Shown one piece after another: positions 20,315-32,000 of a stretch of DNA of 64,000 nt (within the stretch, counting starts at the first letter, position 1; each line of letters begins with the position of its first letter). Source of the stretch: Aphrocallistes beatrix (lineage: Eukaryota > Porifera > Hexactinellida > Sceptrulophora > Aphrocallistidae); assembly GCA_963281255.1 (NCBI GenBank), contig OY725503.1, positions 3,782,001 to 3,846,000 of the forward strand, read 5' to 3'. The notes beneath the pieces were generated by a model. It saw nothing but the letters and a program-made list of their open reading frames with translations. It did not search any database and was not told the DNA's origin. The translations under genes and the position numbers were made by a program.

Positions 20315-21766
20315 CTAGTGATTAATACTGATTTTCCCAGTGTTGAAATTGTAGGCAGACCTACAGAAGAAAACTAAGGAAATGTCTGTATCTTCAGGTG
20401 GGAAGGAGAGATCTTTTCTGGGGAGTGAGGGTACGATTCTACGGGGAGTCATATCCTGGTAACTTTCAGACGCCTCACGATAAAATTGTTTCAGAGCAGA
20501 GAAGCGGCAATAACTGTGATAGTTTAAGACGAATGCACGGTCAATAATACAGGCAATTGTATTTTCGTCATAATGTTTAGATTCATATACTTCCATTTCG
20601 GTTGGCACGTATGTGTAAGATTCAATATTTTCTGGCCTATAATACCAGTAAACGGTCATCATCATTGAGGCTCTATAGTTTCTCAGAACACCTTTCTGGG
20701 GTTTAGTATCATTATTTGTTTGATCAGACCATAAGCTCGCTATTCGGGCCACCCAAGGCCTTTCTTTACCCCCTTTGGGAGGATGTATGAGGACAATATC
20801 ATGCGAAAAAATATAAGTACTTTTACGCTTGATTCCGATGTAATAACAACGTGTTTGCTTGATATTTTTATTTTCAAAAGTTGTTTCTCGGATTGAATCA
20901 CCGTACCATGACCAACCATTTAGTGTGTCCAATTTGACAGTGTTCGTTTTATCCATTTTCACTCTAGATTTGTAATAAGTCACTTCTTCTGGAGATTTGG
21001 GAACAAAGATATCTGGAGGTGGACTTGCGTCATCATGGGTGGTACCCTCAGATTTACAATCTTTTGATAAGTTATGCCCTTTCGCAGATTTAGAACGCTG
21101 GTTTGATTGGTCTTTTTCAGTCTGCTTTCGAGATAAGTTTCTCTCCATGGAATATTTGAAATTCAGACACCTTTCATCAGATATTTTGACGGGATTTATT
21201 TTTATAGTCAAATCTTTTTTGGATCCATTTCCAAATTTGTCAGTGAAATAGTTATTCCTTTTTACCATGGTTGTTCTAACTCTGTCTCCCTTAGCATGAT
21301 TATACGATGATTCATACATACTATCTTTGTTTTCCTTTGAAATATCGTTAGAAAACGACCACTTCAAATTATTTTCTCCATTTGAAATGTTGTTTTCCCC
21401 ACAATAAGCACCTGCTTCTTCTTTTTCTTCAAGATCTTCTTTCGTTGTTTCTAATTTAGAATTGATATTTTCAACCTTTTTTAACTCATTACATAATATA
21501 GGTGTGCCTTCAGAGCTATAAGATTTGGGTGGCAGCTCCAATAGTGGATTCCTCTTAGGAATTTGAATTTCATCTTCACTCGAAATTGTTTTTGAACAAT
21601 TGGCTTCTATACTCGAGTCATTTACGTATAATTTCTCCACGTCAATCGAAACTATTGAGCTGAAGGGATGTGTTGACAAGTATTCTGAATTATCAGCAGA
21701 ATAAGTACGAATACGTTTTGGTTGACTTTCGAAGGTGTGTTTTGGAATTTGATTATATTCGATCAT
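20315..21766 (-). CDS. BAHD1: BAH domain protein, BAHD1-like
   Basis: This is a 483-residue intronless gene. The N-terminal 285 residues are low-complexity, serine/lysine/asparagine-rich and probably disordered. The C-terminal BAH domain (about 287-483) aligns with vertebrate BAHD1: the opening WSWYGDS, VARIASLW, VYWYYRPENIE, EVYESKHYDENTIACI, the FVLNYHSYCRF segment and PEDTDISLVFFCRSAYNF at the end. BAHD1 is a heterochromatin factor that reads H3K27me3 and recruits silencing complexes in vertebrates. The conserved aromatic residues of the BAH pocket (W and Y in the YWYYRPE block) appear present. Human BAHD1 is longer (780 residues) because of a proline-rich N-terminal half. Start ATG at 21766-21764. 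Confidence 0.88.
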   Translation of the reverse strand: MIEYNQIPKHTFESQPKRIRTYSADNSEYLSTHPFSSIVSIDVEKLYVNDSSIEANCSKTISSEDEIQIPKRNPLLELPPKSYSSEGTPILCNELKKVENINSKLETTKEDLEEKEEAGAYCGENNISNGENNLKWSFSNDISKENKDSMYESSYNHAKGDRVRTTMVKRNNYFTDKFGNGSKKDLTIKINPVKISDERCLNFKYSMERNLSRKQTEKDQSNQRSKSAKGHNLSKDCKSEGTTHDDASPPPDIFVPKSPEEVTYYKSRVKMDKTNTVKLDTLNGWSWYGDSIRETTFENKNIKQTRCYYIGIKRKSTYIFSHDIVLIHPPKGGKERPWVARIASLWSDQTNNDTKPQKGVLRNYRASMMMTVYWYYRPENIESYTYVPTEMEVYESKHYDENTIACIIDRAFVLNYHSYCRFSALKQFYREASESYQDMTPRRIVPSLPRKDLSFPPEDTDISLVFFCRSAYNFNTGKISINH

Positions 21767-22059
21767 GCCGAATATGTTGAACTAAAGAAGTGACTTGATT
21801 GGAAGTGATAGGATTTATGGTTGAGCAACAACTATGTTCACTGCTGGATGACATAGCAATAATCAAATATTTGTTAACCACCCATAATAAAGTAATTAGA
21901 TGGAAAGTATAATTGATTTTAACATTATTGTTTAACAATGATATTTTGACTCTTTGAAGTTTGGGACTTTTTGGACCCATCAACTTTTCGTACAATGTAG
22001 AAAGACTGAATTTAATCGGCGGAGTTCGCCTTAATTTTCTTTGCCTGGTGGCAATAATC

Positions 22060-22145
22060 CGGTTAACCGGTTTATTGAAACCAAAAAACTAGTTTTAATA
22101 AATTGTCGGTTAATGGATTTTTTGTCACCGGTTAACCGATTAAAA
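22060..22145. repeat. Inverted repeat built from GGTTAACC dyads
   Basis: AATCCGGTTAACCGGTTTA at the left and CACCGGTTAACCGATTAAA at the right face each other across about 45 bp, with a third half-site GTCGGTTAA between them. This is MITE-like; hAT-type elements often carry such subterminal repeats, but the family is not proven. Confidence 0.5.
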
Positions 22146-22318
22146 TGACGGTAGTAATTATTTAGGAATCGTGATATATAATAAATTAGGCCGCTTTTTG
22201 GCTATAATGATGAGTAAGCTAGCTTACACAATCATCCTTTTCAACATCAATCGTGATTAAGAATATATGGTACTTTGATAAGTTCGATCAAAAATCAAGT
22301 GATTACACAGGACAACTA

Positions 22319-22650
22319 TCATGGTATCCCAGGCTCCCAGGAGTACTCGGAGTGGGTATGTCGGGTAGGCTGACAGTGCGGGTCCCACCGGGTCCAGTCA
22401 CGGAGACGTGGACAGTGCGAGTGACCGGCAGTACGAGCTGGTAACAAGTAGGAGGTACTGGGCGCGATGGGTGGTCGAGGGTATTACCCTCCTGATCAGT
22501 CCCTGAGATAGGACGGAGCCACCGCCATGACAGCCCCATGGGTCCTTGAACCGGAGGATGGACAGTAGCCTTAGTTAGCGACCTCCCGACGGTTCAAGCA
22601 CTCATGACAATGGTTGGGCGTATGGGCGGATTTGACGCCGGGCATCTGCC
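22319..22650. other. GC-rich island of unknown origin
   Basis: Roughly 330 bp of markedly GC-rich sequence sits in AT-rich DNA. It contains partial internal repeats (ACAGTGCGGGTCCCACCGG and ACAGTGCGAGTGACCGG). I find no convincing protein or RNA gene. It may be a fragment of a retroelement untranslated region, but I cannot identify it. Confidence 0.45.
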
Positions 22651-22924
22651 AGCTGATTAACTAATGCCCTATTTAGCTAATAATGTCTTGCGCCAACTAA
22701 ATTTTTTAGTATGTAGGCCACTTTCAAAATTTACGCCATTTTAAGGGACAGTAGAAAAAATTGGCACTCTATTCGTCCTTAACTTTTAAGTATTTGAGTA
22801 CGTCAAAACAAGATGCATGGATGGTTGAACATGCTTCTTAAAAGCCTTCACGTAAATTGGTATAACTTTTCAATCAAAGGATTTGAATGGGTTTGATGAC
22901 TGTGTAAGCCTTTATATAATGTAT

Positions 22925-23010
22925 GACTCCTTGCCGAATCCGTTTTTCAAAAGGATAAGACGAAAGGATCTTCGTCTTTTCCTTTTGAAAAATAGACTTG
23001 GAAAGGAGTC
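22925..23010. repeat. Long imperfect hairpin
   Basis: ACTCCTT at the left pairs with AAGGAGT at the right. Inside, TTTTTCAAAAGG and AAGACGAA pair with CCTTTTGAAAAA and TTCGTCTT around an AGGATC loop. The region is about 86 bp in all. Confidence 0.65.
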
Positions 23011-23094
23011 GGGCATTAATGAATCGATAAAGACTATTCCAAACAAAAATTATATATCTGTGTGAGTCAAAAAATAGTTGATTGTTCTTAGATT

Positions 23095-23192
23095 GTTTAA
23101 GCAATGAATGATCATTTATCGAATTCTTTTCAAACTATTTTTTTATAAATTACTTGTTGGATGTGAACACTCATATCATTCATTGCTTAACA
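23095..23192. repeat. Inverted repeat, 18-bp arms
   Basis: GTTTAAGCAATGAATGATCA (23095-23114) is matched by the inverse of TATCATTCATTGCTTAAC (about 23175-23192). The spacer is about 60 bp. Confidence 0.6.
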
Positions 23193-23329
23193 CTTCATAT
23201 TTATTAATTTCTAAATGAGATTTGATTTTTCACAGAAATAAATAAATATGTATTAATGTCAGTAGTAAAAGTTCACAATCCAACTAAGGAGACATGAATA
23301 AGCAGAATAGAATAAAATGGAAAAATATC

Positions 23330-23670
23330 CATGACTATAATAAGATCAAAATATTCTTGACATGATTGGGATTAAAAAAAAAAATATTGACTAGAATAAG
23401 ATCGAATTTTTTTCACGATTGCGATATGATAGAATGAGATGAGACCGAAAAGAATCCATCATTTGAATAAGACCAAACATAGTTCAAAGTATAGTGTCTT
23501 ATTTTAGTCTAGTTGATTTATCGGTCTTAGCCAGTCATGATGTTTCTTATTCTATTCGGTCTCATTCTAGTCAAATATATTTTTTAGTTTAATCCAGTCG
23601 TTGATTTTATATTGGTCTTTTCATGTCATGGAATCTTTCCCCATAAGTTACGGTCTTATTCAGTCAATTC
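23330..23670. repeat. Imperfect inverted repeat made of GACT..AATAAGA units
   Basis: Units such as GACTAGAATAAGATCGAA on the left recur inverted on the right as TTCGGTCTCATTCTAGTC and GGTCTTATTCAGTC. The two halves form a degenerate palindrome of about 340 bp, resembling a decayed non-autonomous element with subterminal repeats. Confidence 0.5.
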
Positions 23671-24078
23671 TGTTAGAGAATAGTTATTTTGTTAGTTTTG
23701 TTAGACGGATAGTGAGTAGTTTTTAATTAAAATAGATTAAGTCATTGAAGCTTTACTTAGAAGCAATAAAATTCTAATTTCTATATATTTTGGTTCTTTA
23801 ACAATTATAAATATTCTACTAAGTCTCAACCAGATTTGAAAAATGATCAATTAAAAAGATATATTCTACAGCGAAGTAAAGGTTCTTGGGCATATTATCA
23901 CCAATGTATACTTGGTACACGTTATCCTTGCAAGGCTATGCAAATTATTCAGGTTATATATGGTCAAGGATTGCTACAATTTCTAAGGTTGATGAATACC
24001 TATTGTTTCAACGAATCAATAGAAAATGTTCCGTTATTGTCCACATCTTTTGACTTCAAGTTTAGATAGAATAATAAC

Positions 24079-25755
24079 ATGGCTGAAAACAAGGGGATCT
24101 TTTCCTATTTTGTTGGGGTTGATGTTGGGACAGGAAGCACTAGGGCAATGTTAATGCGAAATGATGGAAAAAGAATGTCGACTTCCTCATTCCCTATAAA
24201 AACTTGGTCACCTCCGGATTTACCTCCTGACCACTACGAGCAGTCTTCAGTTGATATTTGGGAAAATGTGTGTAAAAGTGTCAAAGAAGTGACTTCCGGT
24301 CATGATAAGAGCCAAATCAAAGGTGTTGGATTTGATGCGACGTGTAGTTTGGTGGTATTAGACAAAGGTGGGGCTCCCCTAAGCGTGAGTACGACATGTA
24401 ATAAGGATCAGAATGTCATTCTGTGGATGGACCATCGTGCTATTGAACAAGCCGAGTTTATTAATGGCACTTATCATCCTGTTTTGAAGTATGTAGGTGG
24501 AAAGGTATCACCGGAAATGGAAATGCCAAAGATTCTTTGGTTAAAACAAGCAAAATCAAATGAAAATTGGTCAGAAATCGGTCATTTCATGGATTTAGCA
24601 GATTTTCTGACATACAGAGCCACTAACTCTCTTGTCCGGTCGTTTTGTTGCCTAGTTTGCAAATGGAATTTTGTTGGGTTTGAAGATAAAGGCCTGAAAC
24701 TTGGTTGGTGCACATCTTTCTTGGAAAGTATTGGACTTTCCGATCTTACCGAATGTAATTTCTCCAAGATTGGCAATCAAGTTTTTAATCCAGGGCAATC
24801 GGTGGGTGTTCTCACCTCTGAGAGTGCATGTGAGCTTGGCTTGAATGTTGGCACACCTGTTGCTACTGCAATGATAGATGCTCATGCTGGCGGTATTGGC
24901 ATGATCGGACCCATTTTACCTTCAGAAATTTCTGAGTGTGATATAACGCAACGGATTGGCATGATTTGTGGAACTTCAACATGTCACATGGTAATTTCTA
25001 AATCTCCTATTTATGCATCTGGAATATGGGGGCCCTACTTCTCTGCAATGGTCCCAGGATTCCATTTGAACGAGGCAGGACAAAGCGCAGCTGGGAAGTT
25101 GATTGACTTTATAATAGAAACGCATCACGCCTGCAAAGACCTCACTTTCCTGGCAAGAGAGCATGAAATAACTGTTTATGAAGAGCTTGAGCGAATAATA
25201 GAGCAATTAGCGATAAAGCTTGCTCTCCCACATTCAGCATTTCTAACGCGTAACTACCATGTGTTGCCAGATTTCCATGGCAACAGATCGCCACTTGCTA
25301 GAGCGGATATGAAGGGGATGATTTGCGGACTGGAATTGAACAGGGAGATAGAAGATCTCGCCATCCTGTATCTGTCCACAATCCAAGCTTTAGCTTACAG
25401 CAGCAGACACATAATTGAAGAACTGAATGAGAATGGCCATGATATAACAGTAGTGTTTATGTGTGGTGGTCTTACGCGCAACAGGCTTTATGTACGGACG
25501 CATGCTGATGTATTAGGTAGGGTTGTGCTCATAAACGATGAAGAAGATTCAGTTTTGAAAGGTAGCTGTTTGCTAGCAACCGTTGCTGCAGGATACAGTG
25601 AGAATATTGAAGCTGCTATGCAGAGTTTAACTTCTGTCCAATCGGTGGTAAAGCCTGATCCGAATACTCGGAAATTTCATGATCAAAAATATGAAGTTTA
25701 TATGGAGATGTCGCAAGCACAACTTCGTTACATTAAATTAATGAAAAGTGTCTAA
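24079..25755 (+). CDS. FGGY: FGGY carbohydrate kinase domain-containing protein
   Basis: This is a 558-residue intronless gene matching human FGGY (551 residues) along its whole length. Motifs in order: the N-terminal phosphate-binding loop GVDVGTGSTRA (about residues 13-23), GVGFDATCSLVVLD, WMDHRAIEQA, SKIGNQV, MIDAHAGGIG, MICGTSTCHM, GIWGPYFSAMVPGF, DFHGNRSPLA and the C-terminal CGGLTRN. FGGY-family kinases phosphorylate sugars; the animal FGGY member is linked to D-ribulose phosphorylation. All expected ATP and substrate motifs are present, so an active enzyme is likely. An AATAAA polyadenylation signal lies 14 bp after the stop (25770-25775). The next gene starts 301 bp downstream on the same strand. 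Confidence 0.95.
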   Translation: MAENKGIFSYFVGVDVGTGSTRAMLMRNDGKRMSTSSFPIKTWSPPDLPPDHYEQSSVDIWENVCKSVKEVTSGHDKSQIKGVGFDATCSLVVLDKGGAPLSVSTTCNKDQNVILWMDHRAIEQAEFINGTYHPVLKYVGGKVSPEMEMPKILWLKQAKSNENWSEIGHFMDLADFLTYRATNSLVRSFCCLVCKWNFVGFEDKGLKLGWCTSFLESIGLSDLTECNFSKIGNQVFNPGQSVGVLTSESACELGLNVGTPVATAMIDAHAGGIGMIGPILPSEISECDITQRIGMICGTSTCHMVISKSPIYASGIWGPYFSAMVPGFHLNEAGQSAAGKLIDFIIETHHACKDLTFLAREHEITVYEELERIIEQLAIKLALPHSAFLTRNYHVLPDFHGNRSPLARADMKGMICGLELNREIEDLAILYLSTIQALAYSSRHIIEELNENGHDITVVFMCGGLTRNRLYVRTHADVLGRVVLINDEEDSVLKGSCLLATVAAGYSENIEAAMQSLTSVQSVVKPDPNTRKFHDQKYEVYMEMSQAQLRYIKLMKSV

Positions 25756-25769
25756 GAAGTTCATTTCTG

Positions 25770-25775
25770 AATAAA
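25770..25775 (+). other. Polyadenylation signal AATAAA after FGGY
   Basis: An AATAAA hexamer starts 15 bases past the FGGY stop codon, in a position fitting a short 3' UTR. Confidence 0.5.
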
Positions 25776-26056
25776 CTCTTTTATCATTTCCGATTGTTAA
25801 ATCTTACTTACTATATACTTTCTAGGTTTATTGTCTAGTTTGGTACTCGTGTGTGCAGTTACTGAATTATTATCGATGACAAATTATAATTCTTTTAATA
25901 TTTCTAGGAAAATTTAGCTTCCATCATTTTATATCTAATGCACTTCAGCCACAAAACCAACAGAAGTAAAAAGTAAAAATTACCTATATTAATCGATGTT
26001 TTTAATTTTGCTATAACTGGTGATTAAATTTAGGTTTATGGACTGATCGAAGCGAA

Positions 26057-29000
26057 ATGGTTAGTGAAAAAAGACGAATTGATAGTTTAGATTTGGTCTC
26101 TCACGATGAAGAAATAACAAGTTCGAAAAGCCTCGATAATTTGAGAGATTGCACATCCGAACTATTCACCTTGGAAGAGGCACCTGTTAGTCCTCGGCCA
26201 CCGATCCCACCGAAACCTTTAAAACAAAATGCCTCCTCGCCCCCGAAAAAGTCTCTATCAGTTCGGAATGTAGTGTCAGCATCTTTATCAGACGGTAGTA
26301 CTGCTGCCTTTGACAGCTCTCGGCAGCGTAAAAGCGTCCCAATCGTGTCTCTCTCCAATTCTGACATCCTCGAGTCTGCTAAGCCACCCATGCGGCCGCC
26401 TAAACCGACCAGCGTGTCGAGAACGAATAATTTGAATGGAAAATCGGATGAGAGAAGGAAAGTTGGTCCTATCCAAAGGGTAGGTAGGAAAACGCCGAAC
26501 TCTCCACGAAGGAGAAAGATCAACTATGCTAACTTTGTGGTTGGAGAAGACATCGACAGTGTAAGTGAATTCCATTTTATATTTGTCTCGTTTTATACTT
26601 GTTAGATTTGATAGGATTGAAAATCGTCTGTCACTTGTAATAGTGTTGAATTGCCATTGTAGTATGTCACTCATATATAACGGATTATTCTGAAATCACT
26701 TTTATAAATGTCTTCTTTTCAGGTTAAGATTCACGATCAAGAACTAAGCGATTTTGCATCTCAGATCACTAAACTAGTCAACGCCCGTCCCTTCGTGAAG
26801 CAAGATGAAGATTTGGATCGGTTCATTTCTTCCCTCTTACCTGCTCCTACTCTAACTGACGAACACTTGACCCTGCATCACAGTCAGAGATTGAAACTCT
26901 TCAATATCATGGTTCTAACGATGGAACCAAACACAGAGATCAGCTCTGTTGGATTTGATGCTGATCTCTCTGATAAGACACTGCCTATTTTAGTTGAGAA
27001 GAATCGAACCGAAAACCTAGACAAGCTTTCTCCTACACTCATCAACGTGTTCTTAAAGTCGAATGCTAAAGACCTGATTACAATCTTCTTTCAAACTTCT
27101 GATCCTCTAACAGAGCGAGATGAATATGAAGGGTTCCTATTGAGGATTGCAGGCACACAATTTTATCTCAAAGACATTCAGATACCCCTGCATCGGTAAC
27201 TAATTTCTCCTAAATTCCACTTGGCATAGACATGTCATACCTTGGTAACCAGAAAGGTGGATACCAATGTTGATTCATTTCTTCTGTTTAGGTATCAGTA
27301 TATCCGCTATTGCCTGAGGAGACGAGAATCGCCGAGATTCATCGTGGAACATATCTCCACTCTCTTTTCAGACTCGAAACCAACAGAATCCGTGGAAAGT
27401 GAAGAATCTACTCCCATTCAGGAAGAGAATTACTTTCTCGACACTTTCACTGATATCTTGAGGGATTCCTGTCCAGAATTGCTGTACAGTCAGCTGTGTC
27501 AGATTCCAATTGTCTACAAGACGCTCCTGGAGAACTTGGAGATGATACGGGAGAGTAGGAGGGAAGGGAGGGAGTGGATGCATATCGGGAAGTTGAAGCA
27601 TTTGGAGCAGACTTTTAAACTTATGACACTCCAACTCGGAAGATTCAATTCTTTCATCATAGACAATTCTCTCAACCAAATTTTCAAGTTGCACTCGAGG
27701 TAGTAGCAACAAAAATTCCTATATTAACTACTTTCAAACTTTTCATTATTTGTGAATTTATAGGCATAAAAACTCCGGTTTAGACTTCAAAACGAAATCA
27801 GGCATTTCTAAAGACCTTGAAAAGTTAATATTCGAGCTCGAAGACCTGTTCATAGTGCACGTGCACACCTACTCACTGCTGACGAAAATCCCCATCTCTC
27901 TTGGAACTAACATCAGCATAGAGGAGTTGATCAAGACGCGAGCTTTTCTCCCTGACAACCTGGAGAAGCCTAGGAATTCGAATTTACACATATGGATTGG
28001 CGGTGTGCATAGAATACAAAGTGAACAGCCGACTAGACCTCGGCTCTATTGCATCGAGGCAGTGCTGATGTGTGGAGGGAATGCATTGATATCACCGGTA
28101 AGCTGACAAGGAGTTTTAAGGAAAATATATAAATTGAGGGTTACAATTGAATATATGGTGGGGGTGATTGCGTTAAAATTGACTAATGGAGAGTCAAATG
28201 TTTGTTTAGCGTTGAATACACAACAGGTGACTCCGCTTAAACGGGACACTGATCTCGGATATTTGTCCCGATTAAGCGGAGGTCCCAATTAATTAACTGA
28301 AGGATTTAGTATTAGTTTCTAATATGGGAACCATTCCGTTCCTGGAGACTTGTCCCGATTAAGCGGAGTTGGCTGTAATCGTTTACTATACTCTCCCACA
28401 GACTCGTTCCAGCTACTGCAGATGTGATCCTGGAAGGTTCTACGTCTACATTCGCTGCAACTTAAGCCTTGACCTCGGCGTGACCTTATACCAGGTCCCG
28501 AAAGAATGCTACCTTCGAGTATCTTTGCACTGTCAAAATGAAGGGGAAGATAGCTCACAAACCTTCGTCAAATCAACTGGTTTCCAACCTTTGTTTACCA
28601 GCAAAGGTGTCGTAAACAAACAATATTTCTTTCTACCGATGGCCATGGATTGCATTGACTATCCTTGCGACTATCTGAAACTCAATTACACGGACTCCAA
28701 TTTGGCGCTGGTAGAAATTCAGCTTCAGAACACACCCAAAGATACCTGGGATGCCTTGCACCAGGAAACTAATACAATTGACGAAAGTGCTGCGAATAGC
28801 CTAACTACCAGTGAGGAGTCTGAGTATTTCATACTCGGGTCTTTGACCAATACTATAGGTAAGGAATTGTATAGAAATAGTGTGTGTAGACATGTATGGA
28901 TAACTTTTTGGTTTATTTATAATGAATTCTCTACTAGTCTCTTCAAGCAGCGTATCAGTGTCTAGTATGAGCAGTCTGTCAACAAGTGGGTACACTGAAG

Positions 29001-32000
29001 ACTCGTGGAAATCTACTCCCTCTTTCACTCGAGGTTTCTCTCTCACAAAAAGTTCAGAATTGAGTCCACACGAAGAGAGATATGTTACACAGTTGATTCA
29101 CAAAGATATATTCCAAACTTTAAGTCGATACGACAGAAGATTGATCTGGAGTCAGCGATTGAGAGCAAGCTACCCACACAACTTAACAACTCTCTCTTTA
29201 ATCTGCCAATCGATGCCTTATTGCGACCATCAGGCGAGGAGAGAACTGACATATTTCCTCAAGGATTGGCCTCAGGAGCGAAGCCCTGGTCTATTACAAG
29301 GACTCCATCCATCCATATGGCAAACAGAGGTAGGTTAGAAATGCACTGACTTTTACTGATAAGTTAGTCTATTTATACATTTCCATCCACCAGGCAAGAG
29401 AATGGATACTGGACAACATATCTAAGCTGGAGACAGAGACCCTTTGTTTGATGGCACCTCAACTCATCTACGCCATTCACTATGAACCCTACCACTGGTC
29501 TCCTCTTGTGGAACTACTTCTGAAGAAGTGCCAATCTTCTCTTTGTTTCGCCCACACCCTCTTTTGGATCCTCTCTTGCTGTATTCAGTTGGACGTGAAT
29601 AATGGGAATATCAAGACCAGATTCCAGCTCATCATAACGGCCATTCTTGGTCTGCTTAGCACTGAAGACAGAAACGATCTGCTGAACCAAGAGAACCTAG
29701 CCTCCTATCTCACTGACCTAGCTATCAACGTCAAAAACGCTCGTGAGGAGTTGCGGCGGATCGTATTGAAAGAAGGACTCCAAGAAATTATGAAGAAGTA
29801 AGCTTTTGAGGGTAATCGGACACTTTGTCGCTCGGATATTTCGTCCCCGAACTTTTGACTCATTGACTAAAATAAACAGGCACTAATATGTAAGGAACGG
29901 AAAGTGAAGCTTTTGGAGTGGAGTATGTTTGAAAAAAAGGGTGAAAATGAGGCATTTTGATTGAGAAATCAGTAAGTGCGAAAGGGACATTTCAGGGGAC
30001 GAAATGTCTGAGCGACGAGGTGTCCGCCATTCGCTTTTGAGACCTCTAATGTTAACACAAGTATTTACCTTTTTTCATTTATAGAATGCCTAGCAAATTT
30101 ACACTGCACGTAAGTCCTGCTATCACTACGACCGGGTTTAAGGTCAGCAAATGCAACTACTTCAATAGCAATGCAGTCCCACTTCGATTGTGTTTCATCA
30201 ACTCTGATCCGTTTGGGGAGGACATCAAGCTGATGTTTAAGAAGGGGGACGACTTGAGGCAGGATATGCTCGTGCTACAGATCGTTAAGATGATGGATCA
30301 CCTCTGGCAGAGTTACGGGCTTGACCTCAATGTGCTGACTTTTGATTGTAAACCAACTGGAAAGGATGCGGGATTTATAGAATTGGTGAAGGAATGTGAG
30401 ACACTAAGAGAGATCCAAACTGAGGTCAGAATGCCAACATTTTTCGGAATGTGATTATGACATCATTTTTTCTCATTTTCGAATTTTAGGTGGGACAGGG
30501 TCTACTCGGAAGTGTGGCAGTCGCGCCCTTAGCACAATGGCTGCACCGACACAACCCGACAGAAGATCTCTACAAACTCGCTGTGGAGACATTCACTCGC
30601 TCCTGCGCTGCTTGGTGCGTAGCTTCCTATGTGCTGGGACTGTGTGACAGACACAATGACAACATCATGCTCACTCGACAAGGCCACGTGTTCCATATCG
30701 ATTTCGGTATAAATAGGGCATAGACAGTGAATATCCATGCTTTTTTTGCGTTTTATTTGATTCTTTTGTTTCAGGTAAAATTTTGGGACATGCTCAAATG
30801 TTCGGAAAGATAAAGCGTGACAGAGCCCCGTTCGTACTCACTCCTGATATGGCCTACGTTATAGATGGTTGCGAGCACAGTACTATTATGTTCCAACGGT
30901 TCATTGATCTCTGCTGCTACGCATACAACATCTTGAGGGAACATATGAACGTGCTGCTAGGACTCATCATGCTGACGCTGCCCGCTAAAATGGACCTTCC
31001 GAACTCGATTGATGACGTCAAGTATGTGTTTTAAAGTTCACATCTTCCAATGCTATTCCATGCAATTTCCTTTTACAATTAATTCCCAGGTTTGTCCATG
31101 ATCAGCTATTGCCACTGGCTTCTAATGACGATGCAACGACTCATTTCACAAAACTTATACGAGAGAGCAGAGCCTCTATTTCCACCAGGTTGAACTTCTT
31201 CGTGCATAGCGTAGCTCAACTCCGCGCTGGGAAATCACTCGCCAACGCCCCTCTACTCTCTTTCATCCCTGGAAACTACTCCAAGTACTGTGAAGCAGAG
31301 CTAGTGCGGGTGAAAATGAAATCTTTCCAGAAGATTTATCATCCTGAAAAGTACTATTCCTACGTTATTGAGGTGAAATTCTTTTTGATCTACCATTCTT
31401 TAAGGACAATTATTCTATAAAGATTTACTTTTCAGGTGACTAAACAGAGTAAAAACGAATCTTCCATGAACAAGTTCGCCAGATCAATCGAATTGACTGC
31501 CAGCATAGATCGTGAAGGAAATGTGAGAGAGATAATTTTCCGCCGTTTTAAAGAGTTCTATGAGCTTAACACCAAACTGCAAGAGACTTATCCTGAAGCT
31601 CACTTGCCCATACTACCCACCAAGATACTGATAGGGCGTAGCACTGTGAAAACCGTCGCTCAGGCTAGGTTTAATGAGCTGAAAAAGTCAGTTTTCTGTT
31701 GTCAAACGCTTTTAATCTAAACTCAGTTTTGATCAGTATTTATTGTGTAGGTATGTTGAAGAAATTTTCGCTCTTCCACCTCGTTTCTCGCATTGCGATC
31801 TTATTTATACCTTTTTCCACGCCACGCTACGGGACAGACAAGACTACGTATCCTACAGCAACACCTGCCCCAAATCTCCATTGTCTGACTTCCCCGAACA
31901 GACGAATAATCCCAAAATTAAACTCAGCTTCACATCTCCTAAAGACAAGGGCTCCATTACAGTCATGGTTATGCATTTACGGCATTTGGGTAATACTAAT

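Larger units (their letters stand above)
21767..24078. other. Gene-poor region with palindromes, a GC-rich island and inverted-repeat DNA
   Basis: These 2.3 kb separate the minus-strand BAHD1-like gene from the plus-strand FGGY gene and should contain both promoters. It contains dyads around GGTTAACC at 22060-22145, a GC-rich island near 22319-22650, a long hairpin at 22925-23010, an inverted repeat at 23095-23192 and a larger imperfect inverted repeat at 23330-23670. No protein gene is supported. Confidence 0.6.

Noticed and set aside
21767-21995. Open frame overlapping the BAHD1-like 5' region
   Set aside because: It lies in the probable 5' UTR/promoter of that gene on the same strand and has no recognisable content.
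22253-22539. Open frames on both strands within the GC-rich island
   Set aside because: High GC lowers stop-codon frequency; the predicted proteins are proline/valine/threonine-rich with no similarity to each other or to known families.
23836-24069. 77-codon frame ending just before FGGY
   Set aside because: It has no motif or family resemblance and sits where the FGGY promoter and leader should be.
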